A stretch of DNA of 61,784 nt from Desulfobacteraceae bacterium (lineage in GTDB: Bacteria > Desulfobacterota > Desulfobacteria > Desulfobacterales > Desulfobacteraceae): NCBI GenBank assembly GCA_024227235.1, contig JAAEKY010000007.1, forward strand, positions 1 to 61,784. The letters are read 5' to 3'. How positions within the stretch are numbered: position 1 is the stretch's first letter; each line of letters starts with the position of its first letter. The notes beneath the pieces were generated by a model. The model was not told where the DNA came from. It saw nothing but the letters and a program-made list of their open reading frames with translations, and searched no databases. A program made the position numbers and the translations under genes. This document shows positions 51,919 to 61,427 of the stretch, in pieces.

Positions 51919-52689
51919 ATGAATGAACAAAAACTGCAAAACCTGGTCGAAAAAAAAGTCCCAGGCTTATTTTATATTATAGCCATTTTTGCAATGATTG
52001 AATTTGGTATTTTAATGATTTGCCTCGCTTCTTCAGGAAACCAAGACATTGTCAAGGTGTATAATCCTGAAAAAACAGTGGTTTATGAAGATTTTTATAA
52101 TACGGCTGCACTGATTGAATTCAAGGACATATATGGGATAAAAAACTTTAAAGATGAGGGATTTGTTGTAACCCATGAAGTAGTTGATAAGAAATTCCCC
52201 ACAAGATCCTGGATCGCCTTATCTGTTTGTGTTCCAATGGTTCTTATTCTGTTTATTGTTTTTATTGTCAGGGTGTTTGAAGATGTGTTTAAAGCCAAAA
52301 GGCGGAAAACAAAAAAAGCAGAAACATCCCAGAGGAACCCCAATTTTGAAGAAACCAGATTTGAAAGACTCTTTCTGACATTGGGCAGGCTAAATGTTTA
52401 TTCATTGGGTGCCACAATCATCGTCATTTCATTTTTTTTGTGGATGGTGCCAGATCTTTTGATGTACCTTGCTAAGATCAGTTATGAGACCCTGTCTGAA
52501 TTAAAATGGATTGTACTTTGTTTGCTCATTCTTGTGGGAGTCTATTTGATAATCAGAACATTTTTATCCTATAAGACAAGGACTCAGATTATTAAACAAC
52601 AGTTTGAAATCCAGAAAAATCGTGATCGGCTAGCCATTGAGGCCAAGCTAGAGACAAAACTTTTAAAAGACAGACAAGAAGGTAATTAA
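51919..52689 (+). CDS. Multi-pass membrane protein, unknown
   Basis: A 256-residue protein with four hydrophobic helices (about residues 17-38, 93-117, 156-180 and 192-215) and a coiled-coil tail (KTRTQIIKQQFEIQKNRDRL). The loop between helices 1 and 2 (about 50 residues) would face the outside if the N-terminus is inside. No family recognised. It is bracketed by repeat C copies. Confidence 0.7.
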   Translation: MNEQKLQNLVEKKVPGLFYIIAIFAMIEFGILMICLASSGNQDIVKVYNPEKTVVYEDFYNTAALIEFKDIYGIKNFKDEGFVVTHEVVDKKFPTRSWIALSVCVPMVLILFIVFIVRVFEDVFKAKRRKTKKAETSQRNPNFEETRFERLFLTLGRLNVYSLGATIIVISFFLWMVPDLLMYLAKISYETLSELKWIVLCLLILVGVYLIIRTFLSYKTRTQIIKQQFEIQKNRDRLAIEAKLETKLLKDRQEGN

Positions 52690-53147
52690 GTTCCCATTCG
52701 TATCTTTTACGATTATCAAAAAATTAGAATTACTTGTATCAATTTTGATGATCATAATCATTATATGTTTTAATGATACTCTTGAGGTAAATGAGTAATG
52801 CCTAGGTGTTCATTCGGTATAAAGTGTCAGAATCCTTTTTCAGTTTCAAGGATTGACTGGTAGATCAATTAATCGCCCATTTTTTAAAAATCCAAGCTCA
52901 ATGATTAATTATCCTATGGTTGACTGCTACAAAGCATCCATAGAGTCAACAATAGTTGTCCTATCTCTGAGCCAAGTTTTTAATCAATTTTATACATCAT
53001 AAAGTTGATCGCTGGCTACTTTTCAGGTATTCAGATTAATAATATAAAAAATTAAAAATTCGATATTATAGCGTCAAGTATTATTATCCCGGTTCTGATC
53101 ATATGATGGCCTGAATTCTAAAAGATATCGAGTCCATTAGTGATTGA
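52690..53147. other. AT-rich gap with repeat C
   Basis: About 460 bases with no gene. Repeat C copy 2 lies at 52862-52914. Confidence 0.55.
52862..52914. repeat. Repeat C, copy 2
   Basis: See copy 1 at 51448-51498. AGATCAATTAATCGCCCATTT opens the match, and the repeat pair flanks the membrane protein gene. Confidence 0.55.
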
Positions 53148-53723
53148 TTAACCTGCTAGTTTTTTCCCCAGTTTTTTTGCAGCTACCAGTACAGCCTCAT
53201 TTTTTTCTATATCACCTCTTTCCAAGGCACTACCATAAACTATACCCGTAATCTCTGCCCCCACATATCGAAAAGAATCCTGAAAACTTCTAATGGCATT
53301 CACAGCTCCTGAAGCATATGGGTCAGCATCACCATAAGCCATGGCAATAGCAATTTTTTTATTGAATGGATTGTCTCCATATTTTGGAAGAGCAAAGCAC
53401 CTATCCAACCAAAGCTTTGTTTGAGTAGACATGTTAAACCAATGAACAGGGCTAGCAATCACCCAGGAATCTGCTTCAATCAATTTAGGAAATATCTTTT
53501 GCATATCATCTTTTATGACGCAACCGTCACTGTCCGGCTTTTGACAAAACCAGCAAGCCTGACAGGCTTTTATATCCATCCCTTGAATAAAAATGGATTC
53601 TACTGCTGCGCCGACAGACTCAGCACCTGCAATTATTTCTCTTGCTATAATAGAACTGTTTCCTTTTTTTCGTGGACTTCCCAGAAGGGCAACGACTTTA
53701 TGCTGATTTTCACTATTTGACAT
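53148..53723 (-). CDS. Iron-sulfur flavoprotein (NADPH-FMN reductase fold)
   Basis: A 191-residue flavodoxin-like protein with FMN phosphate loop GSPRKKGNSS, and a CQACWFCQKPDSDGC motif (four Cys, C-x2-C-x2-C-x7-C) typical of archaeal and anaerobe iron-sulfur flavoproteins. ASPVHWFNMS is the second FMN contact. It transfers electrons between ferredoxin-like donors and small acceptors. GGAGATATTTA precedes the ATG. Confidence 0.9.
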   Translation of the reverse strand: MSNSENQHKVVALLGSPRKKGNSSIIAREIIAGAESVGAAVESIFIQGMDIKACQACWFCQKPDSDGCVIKDDMQKIFPKLIEADSWVIASPVHWFNMSTQTKLWLDRCFALPKYGDNPFNKKIAIAMAYGDADPYASGAVNAIRSFQDSFRYVGAEITGIVYGSALERGDIEKNEAVLVAAKKLGKKLAG

Positions 53724-54077
53724 TAAATATCTCCCTGTTAAACCTCACCGTTAATTTTAAAAATAATCCGATCTTTTCTCCATTATTCCATTCATATTTC
53801 TTTGTATCAAATCACTCAGCACTTTTCAAAAAGATTACTTTAATCAAGCAAAATAAATTTTCGACCGTAACAGCAATTATCCCTGTTTTTTAATCCTGTT
53901 TAAGCGTTTTCATTCCACTATTGGATTTTTTACAACATAGGCCATTTAGGTTGAGTGATACAAATGCCAAAGTTGACAAAAAATACTGTATTTAGTATTT
54001 GTTTGCACTTGGGCTCAATCCTCTTTTAAGGTATGGACTGGCCCTTCAACTGAACAAAAGAAGGAGACCTTTGATAT
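53724..54077. other. Gap between the iron-sulfur flavoprotein and trkA
   Basis: No gene. A promoter for trkA is likely at 53973-54001. Confidence 0.5.
53973..54001 (+). promoter_or_regulatory. Probable promoter of trkA
   Basis: TTGACA (53973-53978), 17-base spacer, TATTTG at 53996. The spacer and -10 overlap a palindrome, AATACT-N6-AGTATT, a possible operator. Confidence 0.45.
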
Positions 54078-55484
54078 ATGATTGGAAACAAGCCTGCAAA
54101 ATCAACTAGCATTTTAATCCTTGGATTAGGCGGTGTTGGTTATTATCTTGCCAAGCGTCTTGTTCATGAAGGGTATGCTATCACTGCTATTGAAGCTGAC
54201 AGTAATTTGCTTAGCCATGCCGACGGAAATATAGATGCCAGACTAATTTTGGGCAATGCCATGAGCATTGAATGCTGGCAGGAAGTCGGTGCAGAAAAAA
54301 TGGATTATCTAATTGCTGTTACCAATAATGATGCAGTAAATATGATGAGCTGCTTGATTGGAGATAAGTTTGGTATCCCACGTAAAATAGCCCGGGTAAG
54401 ATCCATGGATTTTGGTGGTGAGGATTCTCTTTTTAATGTACAAGATCTTAAAATTGACCTGATTATCCACCCTGAAGAGCTGGCTGCACAAGAAATTTTC
54501 AGGCTGATTAAGCTCAGGGCTGGAAATGATATTATTGCTGTAGCCAAAGGACAAATTCAGGCCATGGCAACTCGCATACATGAGGACTCTCCGCTGGTCC
54601 ATCGAACACTGAAAGACATATCGAAAGAGTATAGAGATTTTCCTTTCAGAATTGTTGCGATTGCCCGAGGAATTACAACCATGATCCCCAGCGGTGATGA
54701 TGAGCTATTGCCACAGGATCAAGCCTTTTTTATGGCCAGCAATGAAAACTTAACCCGCCTGATGGGCCTGACAGGCGTCGAGCCGCAAACCCGTCATCGG
54801 GTAATGATTGTTGGTGGAGGGAACGTGGGATCTCGGTTGGCAGAGTTATTGGGTAAAACCGTTGGGGTCAGACTGATCGAAAAAAATGAAAAACATGCCC
54901 AGCAGCTTTCCTATTCATTAAAAAATGCAGAAGTGTTAAATGGCGACGGGTCGGATTCTGATGTGCTGGTAGAAGCAGGACTTTTAGATATGGACACCTT
55001 TATTACCGCCACCGGAGAAAACGAAACCAATATCATGAGCTGTGTGCTTGCCAAGCACCTGATGACATCTAAAACGAACAATCTAAGTGAGAAACAAAGG
55101 AAATGCATTGCATTGGTAAACAAAGAAGATTACATGGTTCTGGCCTCGTCAATGGGATCGGATATTGCCCTGAACAAAAAAATACTGGCCAGCAATCAAA
55201 TTTTAAAGTTCATTCGCCGAGGCGAACTGCTTTCAGTGGCACATTTACATGGCTTTGATGCTGAAATGGTGGAAATCGTTGCAGCAAAAGGCTCTCCTAT
55301 CACCCGCAAACCCCTGGCTAAACTTGATCCTTTTTACAATGGGAAAATAATGATTGGAGGAATTTATCGTGATGAAATCTGGCAGATTGCTGTGGGAGAA
55401 ACCCAGATCCAAAAAGATGAACGTGCCATCGTGGTTTGCATGTCACAACACTTAAAAGATGTCCAAAAATTATTCCTGGCCTGA
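54078..55484 (+). CDS. trkA: Trk potassium uptake regulator
   Basis: A 468-residue protein with two tandem RCK modules: Rossmann loops GLGGVGYYLAKRL (residues about 15-27) and GGGNVGSRLAELL (about 240-252), each followed by a TrkA-C domain. It binds NAD(H) and gates the TrkH channel from the cytoplasmic side. Its partner trkH is convergent, 79 bases away, so the two are not co-transcribed. Confidence 0.95.
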   Translation: MIGNKPAKSTSILILGLGGVGYYLAKRLVHEGYAITAIEADSNLLSHADGNIDARLILGNAMSIECWQEVGAEKMDYLIAVTNNDAVNMMSCLIGDKFGIPRKIARVRSMDFGGEDSLFNVQDLKIDLIIHPEELAAQEIFRLIKLRAGNDIIAVAKGQIQAMATRIHEDSPLVHRTLKDISKEYRDFPFRIVAIARGITTMIPSGDDELLPQDQAFFMASNENLTRLMGLTGVEPQTRHRVMIVGGGNVGSRLAELLGKTVGVRLIEKNEKHAQQLSYSLKNAEVLNGDGSDSDVLVEAGLLDMDTFITATGENETNIMSCVLAKHLMTSKTNNLSEKQRKCIALVNKEDYMVLASSMGSDIALNKKILASNQILKFIRRGELLSVAHLHGFDAEMVEIVAAKGSPITRKPLAKLDPFYNGKIMIGGIYRDEIWQIAVGETQIQKDERAIVVCMSQHLKDVQKLFLA

Positions 55485-55563
55485 TCCTGTTTATAATAGT
55501 TGTCGTTTCAAAGTTCGAATCCGACTTAGGATCGAGGAAGTGGCGATTTTCAAATAGACACGA

Positions 55564-57018
55564 TTATTTTTTCCAAAAGGATGGGTAAAATATAACCAAT
55601 GCTGAAAACATTTCCAGCCTGCCGACAAGCATATTCCAGGACAAGAACCATTTGCCGGTATCTGAAATAAATGCATAATTTTTTGTTGGGCCTACATCTC
55701 CAAACCCAGGGCCAATATTCATCAATGTGGCAATGACTGAGCTCATAGCTGAGGGAAAGTCCATATCGTCTGTTAGTGTCATAACGCACCCACCGCCCAA
55801 GATCAGAAAAATATTCACTATGAAATAACAGATGGCCAGATCGATAATTTGACGATCCACCTGGCGTTGATTCAAGCGAACGGTTATCACTGACATAGGG
55901 CTAAAAAAGATTCTCTTAATGGTTGCGACTCCAAATTTGCATATCAAAACATAGTGAACGACTTTGATCCCACTGGTGGTTGATCCAGCACAGGCACCTA
56001 TAAAGCAGACGGCATAGAGAAACATTTGAGCAGCCTGCGGCCATTGCTCGTAATCAGCTGTGGTAAATCCCGTTGTTGTCAGGATAGAGATGACCTGAAA
56101 AGTGGCATACCGGATCGAATCCATCAAATCATATGTATTTTCTTTCCATAGCAACCATGACACCATTCCACAAAAAAAGAATACAAGCACCAGGTACCAC
56201 TTGAATTCAGTATTCATTTTTACAATACGCCAATTTCTCATAGCCATGTGATAGAACAACATAAAGGTCATTCCACCCAAGAACATAAAAAGTATAATGA
56301 TCCAGTCAAAGTATGCATTATTATAGTAACCAATACTGGTGTTATACGGCGAGTACCCGGATGTTGATACGGTTCCGAATGAATGGCATAGAGAATCAAA
56401 AATTGACATGCCGCCAAAACACAATAAAAGAGTTTCCAGCAAATTCAATATTAAGTAAATTCCCCATAGCCAGACCATTGTATCTCTGTTTCGGGGAATA
56501 AATTTTTCTTTTGTGATGACTTGCCCAGGACTTGATTCAGCACGAAAAATCCGTACGCCTCCCATCCCGTGAGGCAGAAATATTATCGTCAAGGTTAAAA
56601 AGCCCATTCCGCCAAGCAGATGGGTCTGGCTTCTCCAGAAAATTAAGCCGCGTGGCACAACCTCAATATCTTTGAGAATGGTGGCACCGCTTGTAGTATA
56701 GCCGGACATCATCTCAAAAAAGGCATCGGTAAAGGAAGGGATTGATCCATGAATCATAAACGGCAGAGCAGAAACCGCAGAAATTAACACCCACCCAAAC
56801 ACCGCAATAAAAAAGCCATCTTTTAAATTTAAATTTTCAGCTCTGCGAAAGGATCGCCATAGCGGAAGCCCAAGTGTAATCGTTATAATGGATGTAATGG
56901 TAAGAGAAAAAAGATCATCCTCCCCATAATATATAGAGCAAATCATTGGAAAAACCAGGGAGGTACCGGTTACGATTAATAATTTACCAAGGACATTTGC
57001 AATCGTTTTATAATTCAT
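55564..57018 (-). CDS. trkH: Trk potassium channel subunit
   Basis: A 484-residue membrane protein of the Trk/Ktr family. Selectivity-filter repeats are visible as TTSGATIL, TVSTSGYSP, TTTGFTTAD and NIGPGFGDVG. It moves K+ with or without H+ across the inner membrane and needs TrkA. The gene is convergent to trkA, an unusual arrangement. Confidence 0.95.
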   Translation of the reverse strand: MNYKTIANVLGKLLIVTGTSLVFPMICSIYYGEDDLFSLTITSIITITLGLPLWRSFRRAENLNLKDGFFIAVFGWVLISAVSALPFMIHGSIPSFTDAFFEMMSGYTTSGATILKDIEVVPRGLIFWRSQTHLLGGMGFLTLTIIFLPHGMGGVRIFRAESSPGQVITKEKFIPRNRDTMVWLWGIYLILNLLETLLLCFGGMSIFDSLCHSFGTVSTSGYSPYNTSIGYYNNAYFDWIIILFMFLGGMTFMLFYHMAMRNWRIVKMNTEFKWYLVLVFFFCGMVSWLLWKENTYDLMDSIRYATFQVISILTTTGFTTADYEQWPQAAQMFLYAVCFIGACAGSTTSGIKVVHYVLICKFGVATIKRIFFSPMSVITVRLNQRQVDRQIIDLAICYFIVNIFLILGGGCVMTLTDDMDFPSAMSSVIATLMNIGPGFGDVGPTKNYAFISDTGKWFLSWNMLVGRLEMFSALVIFYPSFWKK

Positions 57019-57107
57019 TTAGGTATCCAAATCCAACATTTGGTAAATCAATCCTTACTTATATTTAAACCTTGTCTTATCATATCCGTTTTCTTTACTG
57101 CCAGCGA

Positions 57108-57137
57108 CCTGTAACGCAGCAGATGAAGTTAAATTGT
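57108..57137. repeat. Partial copy of the 36-kb hairpin element
   Basis: CCTGTAAC-N-C-N-GCAGATGA and the following AAAT-N-GT match 36114-36143 at about 24 of 30 positions. Confidence 0.55.
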
Positions 57138-57166
57138 CATAATGCATCGGCTATTATGACTTTTTT
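57136..57166 (+). terminator. Intrinsic terminator
   Basis: GTCATAAT, nine-base loop, ATTATGAC, then TTTTTT. It fits a plus-strand rho-independent terminator, but no plus-strand gene precedes it closer than trkA at 55484. Confidence 0.65.
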
Positions 57167-57242
57167 GGAAACAGAATTCAACAGGATAAATATTTTGCAT
57201 GGATATTTGCAAAACAATCTTTATTATATGATTATAATATGC

Positions 57243-57277
57243 AAACTGGCAGGACCTGCTAATGATCCTGCCAGTTT
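57243..57277. terminator. 12-bp perfect hairpin
   Basis: AAACTGGCAGGA and TCCTGCCAGTTT around an 11-base loop. No T run follows on either strand beyond the arm's own TTT. Terminator or protein-binding site. Confidence 0.5.
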
Positions 57278-57608
57278 AGTTCAACAAAGGCCAATCGATT
57301 AAAAAAACCTTAAAAAATACTTGTAAAGCTGATTCGTCCCCCAACTCATCAAACTCTTAAAAATCTTTATTGTTTGTTTATTGACTTTTTGAGTTCATAT
57401 TTAAGATTCTTTAAATTCTCGAAAATCCTTTAAGGAGAATCCACTATTGGTCTCCTGTAAATATAGATATTTTTATAAATTTTTTATTTCACTTTTTGTA
57501 TGCAATATTTAAGGCAGGCTCTTGTTATTAAAAAAAATGCGCTTATCTTTTCTATCGATTTTATGTATGATGGTACATTAAATATTTATACTTTTTTGGA
57601 GTAAAATT

Positions 57609-57998
57609 ATGAAAGTAGCCTTTCCCGTTAAAGAAAACAAAGGATTGACAAGTGTTATAGATGAACACTTTGGTGTTGCCAATAATTTTCTAATTGTGGA
57701 CATTGAAACCCGTGATTTTGAATTCAAAGAAAATCAAAAGCTGGCTTCAGAAGGATCCACATGTAAAGCTGGTGTATTCAAGAAAAAAGATCAAGTGGAG
57801 GCTGTGGTTACAAAATGTATGGGTGATGGTGCCAATAGGAACCTTACATCATCCAATATCAAAGTTTATCAAGCCCAAAAAAACACAATCCTTGAGAATT
57901 TAGACCTGTTTGAAAAAGATAAGCTCAAACTTTTCCACATTTTTGACTTTTGCCAGATAAAAAAGAATAAAAAAGAGGGGGGCTGCGGACATCATTAA
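57609..57998 (+). CDS. NifX/NafY-like FeMo-cofactor-binding fold protein
   Basis: A 129-residue protein of the dinitrogenase iron-molybdenum cofactor family (MTH1175-like): KVAFPVKENKG, IDEHFGVANNFLIVD, a variant GDGANRNL loop and a Cys/His-rich tail (GGCGHH). Such proteins bind metal-sulfur clusters. No nif genes lie nearby, so metal or cluster handling other than nitrogen fixation is likely. GGAG lies seven bases before the ATG. Confidence 0.88.
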   Translation: MKVAFPVKENKGLTSVIDEHFGVANNFLIVDIETRDFEFKENQKLASEGSTCKAGVFKKKDQVEAVVTKCMGDGANRNLTSSNIKVYQAQKNTILENLDLFEKDKLKLFHIFDFCQIKKNKKEGGCGHH

Positions 57999-58014
57999 CC
58001 AAAGCGATTAGCAA

Positions 58015-58572
58015 ATGAAATTTATTTTCAGCATTTTGGGGCGGCTGCTGTACAAGACCATGGGATGGACTTTTGATGAACTCCCAGACTATTGGACCAA
58101 CAAATGTGTCGTCATTGGCTTTCCTCATACAGCCAACATGGATACTGTACGAGCCCTTTCATATATTAAAATTGCTAAAGTCAATGCCCGGTTGCTCGTG
58201 AAATCAGATTGGTTCTTTTTTCCGATGTCAATACTCCTTAAAGCGCTTGGCGGTTTACCTGTCAAAAGGGATAAAACCCATGGGTTTGTAAAAAATGCAG
58301 CTAGGGAATTTGATAAAAGGCAAGATCTTGTTTTAGCGCTTGTACCCGAAGGGACACGCAAAAAGGTTACATCGATAAAAACAGGCTTCTGGTATATTGC
58401 TAAAGAAGCCGATGTGCCCATCATTTGCTGGTATCTTGACAACCAACAAAAAAGAACCCGCTGGATTGGTAAAATTAATCCGGGTGAAACCCTGGAAGGG
58501 GACTTAGTAAAAATTCAAGAATTATATAAAACTGCTGGATTTTCAATACCTTTGGGGAATCTTATTCAATAA
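58015..58572 (+). CDS. 1-acylglycerol-phosphate acyltransferase-like
   Basis: A 185-residue acyltransferase of the PlsC/LPLAT fold: FPHTANMD is the H-x4-D catalytic motif and VPEGTRKK the glycerol-phosphate-binding motif. It is short and probably membrane-associated, acylating a lysophospholipid or related acceptor. It starts 16 bases after the NifX-like gene. Confidence 0.88.
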   Translation: MKFIFSILGRLLYKTMGWTFDELPDYWTNKCVVIGFPHTANMDTVRALSYIKIAKVNARLLVKSDWFFFPMSILLKALGGLPVKRDKTHGFVKNAAREFDKRQDLVLALVPEGTRKKVTSIKTGFWYIAKEADVPIICWYLDNQQKRTRWIGKINPGETLEGDLVKIQELYKTAGFSIPLGNLIQ

Positions 58573-58578
58573 AAATGA

Positions 58579-58607
58579 TTGACATAAACTGCTATCTTCC
58601 TTAGGCT
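58579..58607 (+). promoter_or_regulatory. Promoter of the glutamate synthase genes
   Basis: TTGACA (58579-58584), 17-base spacer, TAGGCT (58602-58607), about 90 bases before the first gene. The -10 hexamer is weak. Confidence 0.4.
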
Positions 58608-58698
58608 AAAATTTTGGAAAGTTAGTCTTTAATCACTTTTCTCAAAAAAACAATCAGGCAGAATATTGTAATATTTTTATAGACAAGGAGAACATATA

Positions 58699-59829
58699 AT
58701 GTGCCGTCTGTTTGCACTTACCAGTGAAGACCCTGTATCTCCAATGCTGGCCATCAAAGCCCTTGACGTCATGAAAGAAGGTCATGATGGATCGGGCGTA
58801 GGGATCTTGCTTCAAGACTTAGGTGGGCCGTTTGAAGAAATGAAAGATGCGCCGATTCTTTCGGGTATATTCAGTGAAAAGGGTATTCGGCGCCTGGATC
58901 TTTTTATGATGGATCAGGGATTTCTTACTAAATATAAAATTTCTTTAAAAATTCCCAAAAAAACTATTGAAGGTATCCCCAGAAGAGATCTTTACTTGAT
59001 AAGAGCGTATGAACTTCCTGAAGACTGGGATAACTTGGATCAAGAAGAAATTTCCAAAAGGTTGATGATGATGCGGCTAAAAATCCGCGAAATGGGTGAA
59101 GAAAAAAAAGATATGATTGTCTTTTCCTTTTGGCCGGATACCATTATGATTAAAGAGATCGGAGACCCTATGCAGTTGGCCGAATATCTGGGGTTAGACC
59201 GAAAAGAGCTCAATGCCCGGATCATCATGGCCCAAGGCCGGCAGAATACCAACTATGCCATTAATCTTTATGCCTGTCACCCTTTCTTTATTCGGGGATA
59301 TTGCACCATGACCAATGGAGAAAATACCGCTTTTACACCCATCAAAGATTTTCTATCGTCAAGAGATTTTCCAGGATATATGGGATACCAGTCTGACTCT
59401 GAAGTGTTTGCCCATATTCTTCACTATTCAATGGTTGGCCTTGATCTGGGATTAGACGCATACAAACATGTCATCACACCTTTACAAGAAGATGATCTTC
59501 AACAACACCCGGATGCCCAATTCCTGTCCCACTTAAAAAGATCCTGCAGACCCCTTATTATTGATGGCCCTAATTGCATCATCGGAACTTTGCCGGATCA
59601 TTCTTTGTTCATGGTCCAGGATAGAAAGAAACTTCGCCCCGGTGTTGTTGGCGGGAAACCTGGATTTTTTGGATTTTCCTCTGAAATATGTGGACTTGAT
59701 GCCGTTATCCCGGACCGCGATAAAACAAAAGATATTCAACCCATGCACATTGACACAGCAATTGTCAGCCCTGACCGTCAGGAGGTAAAAATATGTCGTC
59801 AAACCGAAAGCTTGAACCTTCCTCTTTAA
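58699..59829 (+). CDS. Glutamate synthase amidotransferase part
   Basis: A 376-residue class II glutamine amidotransferase domain. The nucleophile is Cys2 (MCRLFAL); the GHDGSGVG, NTNYAINLYACHPF and MTNGEN segments match the GltB N-terminal domain. It releases ammonia from glutamine for the synthase part. Archaeal-type glutamate synthase is split into three genes, and here the second gene overlaps its 3' end by 37 bases. Confidence 0.9.
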   Translation: MCRLFALTSEDPVSPMLAIKALDVMKEGHDGSGVGILLQDLGGPFEEMKDAPILSGIFSEKGIRRLDLFMMDQGFLTKYKISLKIPKKTIEGIPRRDLYLIRAYELPEDWDNLDQEEISKRLMMMRLKIREMGEEKKDMIVFSFWPDTIMIKEIGDPMQLAEYLGLDRKELNARIIMAQGRQNTNYAINLYACHPFFIRGYCTMTNGENTAFTPIKDFLSSRDFPGYMGYQSDSEVFAHILHYSMVGLDLGLDAYKHVITPLQEDDLQQHPDAQFLSHLKRSCRPLIIDGPNCIIGTLPDHSLFMVQDRKKLRPGVVGGKPGFFGFSSEICGLDAVIPDRDKTKDIQPMHIDTAIVSPDRQEVKICRQTESLNLPL

Positions 59830-61427
59830 GCCTGAACGATCTGCCTTGGCAGATTCGGTACAGCAATGAACGATGCACGCTTTGCGGCCAGTGTACTGCT
59901 GTATGCCCCGTAAAAGCGATTGAACTTTCCGTATTTCGGAAAAGACGGATTAAAACATCGGTTAATAAAAATAAAGACCACTCCAATCAATATGACACTT
60001 TTTATGGTATCCAACAGAAAACTCAAGTTGAGAATGCCTGTATCGGTTGTGCCATGTGTACAATGGCCTGTCCCAATGATGCGATTACCCCAGTAAAAAA
60101 TCCCGGGCTGGACAGGCTCAAATTTCATATCAATCAAAAGGGTATTCCCCGAAGACGAGGCGGCAGAAGAAACTCATCTTTCTCTGTGCTGGACAGGATC
60201 AAGTTTACCAGAATCTCTATGCTCACTGACCCGGCGCTTGATGCCGGCCGTCATGAATTTGAAATGAGAACACTTTTGGGCCGAGTCCTTCCGCCTGAAG
60301 AAAATATGAAACGATTAAAAGAAAAAGGCTGGATTCCACCGGTTAGAGAAATCTATCCCTTGATGATTGGGGGTATGTCTTTTGGCGCCCTGTCGCCCAC
60401 CATGTGGGAAGGTCTTCAGATGGGGGTTGCCTATCTGAACGAAGAGCTTGGAATGCCCGTCCGCATATCAACGGGAGAAGGCGGTTGTCCACCAAGGTTA
60501 TTACGATCCAGATTCTTAAAATATGTCATTTTGCAAATTGCATCCGGATACTTTGGATGGGATGAAATCATTCATGCCATTCCTCATATGAAAGAAGATC
60601 CTTGTGCCATTGAAATTAAATATGGTCAGGGAGCAAAGCCCGGAGATGGCGGGCTTTTGATGTGGCATAAAGTAAACAAGCTCATTGCAGCGATCCGGGG
60701 GGTGCCGCAGGGCATAAGCCTGCCAAGCCCGCCCACCCATCAAACCCAGTATTCAATAGAAGAATCTGTGGCAAAAATGATATTGTCTATGTCTATGGCC
60801 TGGGGGTTTAGAGTGCCGGTTTATCCAAAAATATCTGCGTCTTCAACGTCTCTTGCAGTGCTGAACAACCTGACCCGTAATGATTTTGCTTCCGGATTAG
60901 CGATTGATGGAGAAGATGGTGGCACAGGAGCGGCGTATACTGTTTCCATGGACCACATGGGACATCCTATCGCCTCTTGCATTAGAGACAATTATCTTAA
61001 TCTGACAAAAATAGGCAAACAAAATGAAATCCCTATCTTTGCCGGCGGTGGTATTGGCAAAAACGGAAATCTTGCTGCCAATGCTGCGGCATTGATCATG
61101 CTGGGTGCCAGTGGCATCCAAATCGGAAAATATGCAATGCAGGCAGCTGCGGGTTGTGTGGGAACAGAAGAAGACCGATGCAATGTTTGTAATGTCGGCA
61201 TTTGCCCAAAAGGTATCACTTCCCAGGACCCAAGACTTTATAGAAGACTTGACCCGGAAGACGTTGCCCAAAGAATCGTAGATCTTTTCCTTGCGTTTGA
61301 TACAGAGCTAAAGAAAATTGTGGCGCCGCTGGGGCGATCCACTTCCCTTCCTATTGGAATGTCAGATGCCCTGGGAATCGATGACTATGCTGCTGCAGAA
61401 CGCCTCAGTATAAAGTATGTGGTGTAA
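59793..61427 (+). CDS. Glutamate synthase, FMN/ferredoxin-containing central part
   Basis: A 544-residue protein. Two [4Fe-4S] motifs open it (CTLCGQCTAVCP near residue 28 and CIGCAMCTMACP near 80). Residues 180-520 are the FMN-binding GltS TIM barrel: PLMIGGMSFGALSP, STGEGGCPPRLL, IKYGQGAKPGDGG, IDGEDGGTGAA and a late C-x5-C-x4-C cluster (CNVCNVGICP). This forms glutamate from 2-oxoglutarate and ammonia using reduced ferredoxin or NADPH. The start overlaps the preceding gene. Confidence 0.93.
   Translation: MSSNRKLEPSSLSLNDLPWQIRYSNERCTLCGQCTAVCPVKAIELSVFRKRRIKTSVNKNKDHSNQYDTFYGIQQKTQVENACIGCAMCTMACPNDAITPVKNPGLDRLKFHINQKGIPRRRGGRRNSSFSVLDRIKFTRISMLTDPALDAGRHEFEMRTLLGRVLPPEENMKRLKEKGWIPPVREIYPLMIGGMSFGALSPTMWEGLQMGVAYLNEELGMPVRISTGEGGCPPRLLRSRFLKYVILQIASGYFGWDEIIHAIPHMKEDPCAIEIKYGQGAKPGDGGLLMWHKVNKLIAAIRGVPQGISLPSPPTHQTQYSIEESVAKMILSMSMAWGFRVPVYPKISASSTSLAVLNNLTRNDFASGLAIDGEDGGTGAAYTVSMDHMGHPIASCIRDNYLNLTKIGKQNEIPIFAGGGIGKNGNLAANAAALIMLGASGIQIGKYAMQAAAGCVGTEEDRCNVCNVGICPKGITSQDPRLYRRLDPEDVAQRIVDLFLAFDTELKKIVAPLGRSTSLPIGMSDALGIDDYAAAERLSIKYVV

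Larger units (their letters stand above)
57019..57608. other. Gap upstream of trkH
   Basis: About 590 bases without an obvious gene. It has a REP-like fragment (57108-57137), a terminator-like hairpin (57136-57166) and a perfect 12-bp hairpin (57243-57277). Two structured elements on the plus strand with no gene raise the possibility of a short RNA gene. Confidence 0.5.

Noticed and set aside
55508-55535. Sequence with GTTCGAATCC resembling a tRNA T-loop
   Set aside because: No acceptor stem, anticodon arm or CCA context around it.
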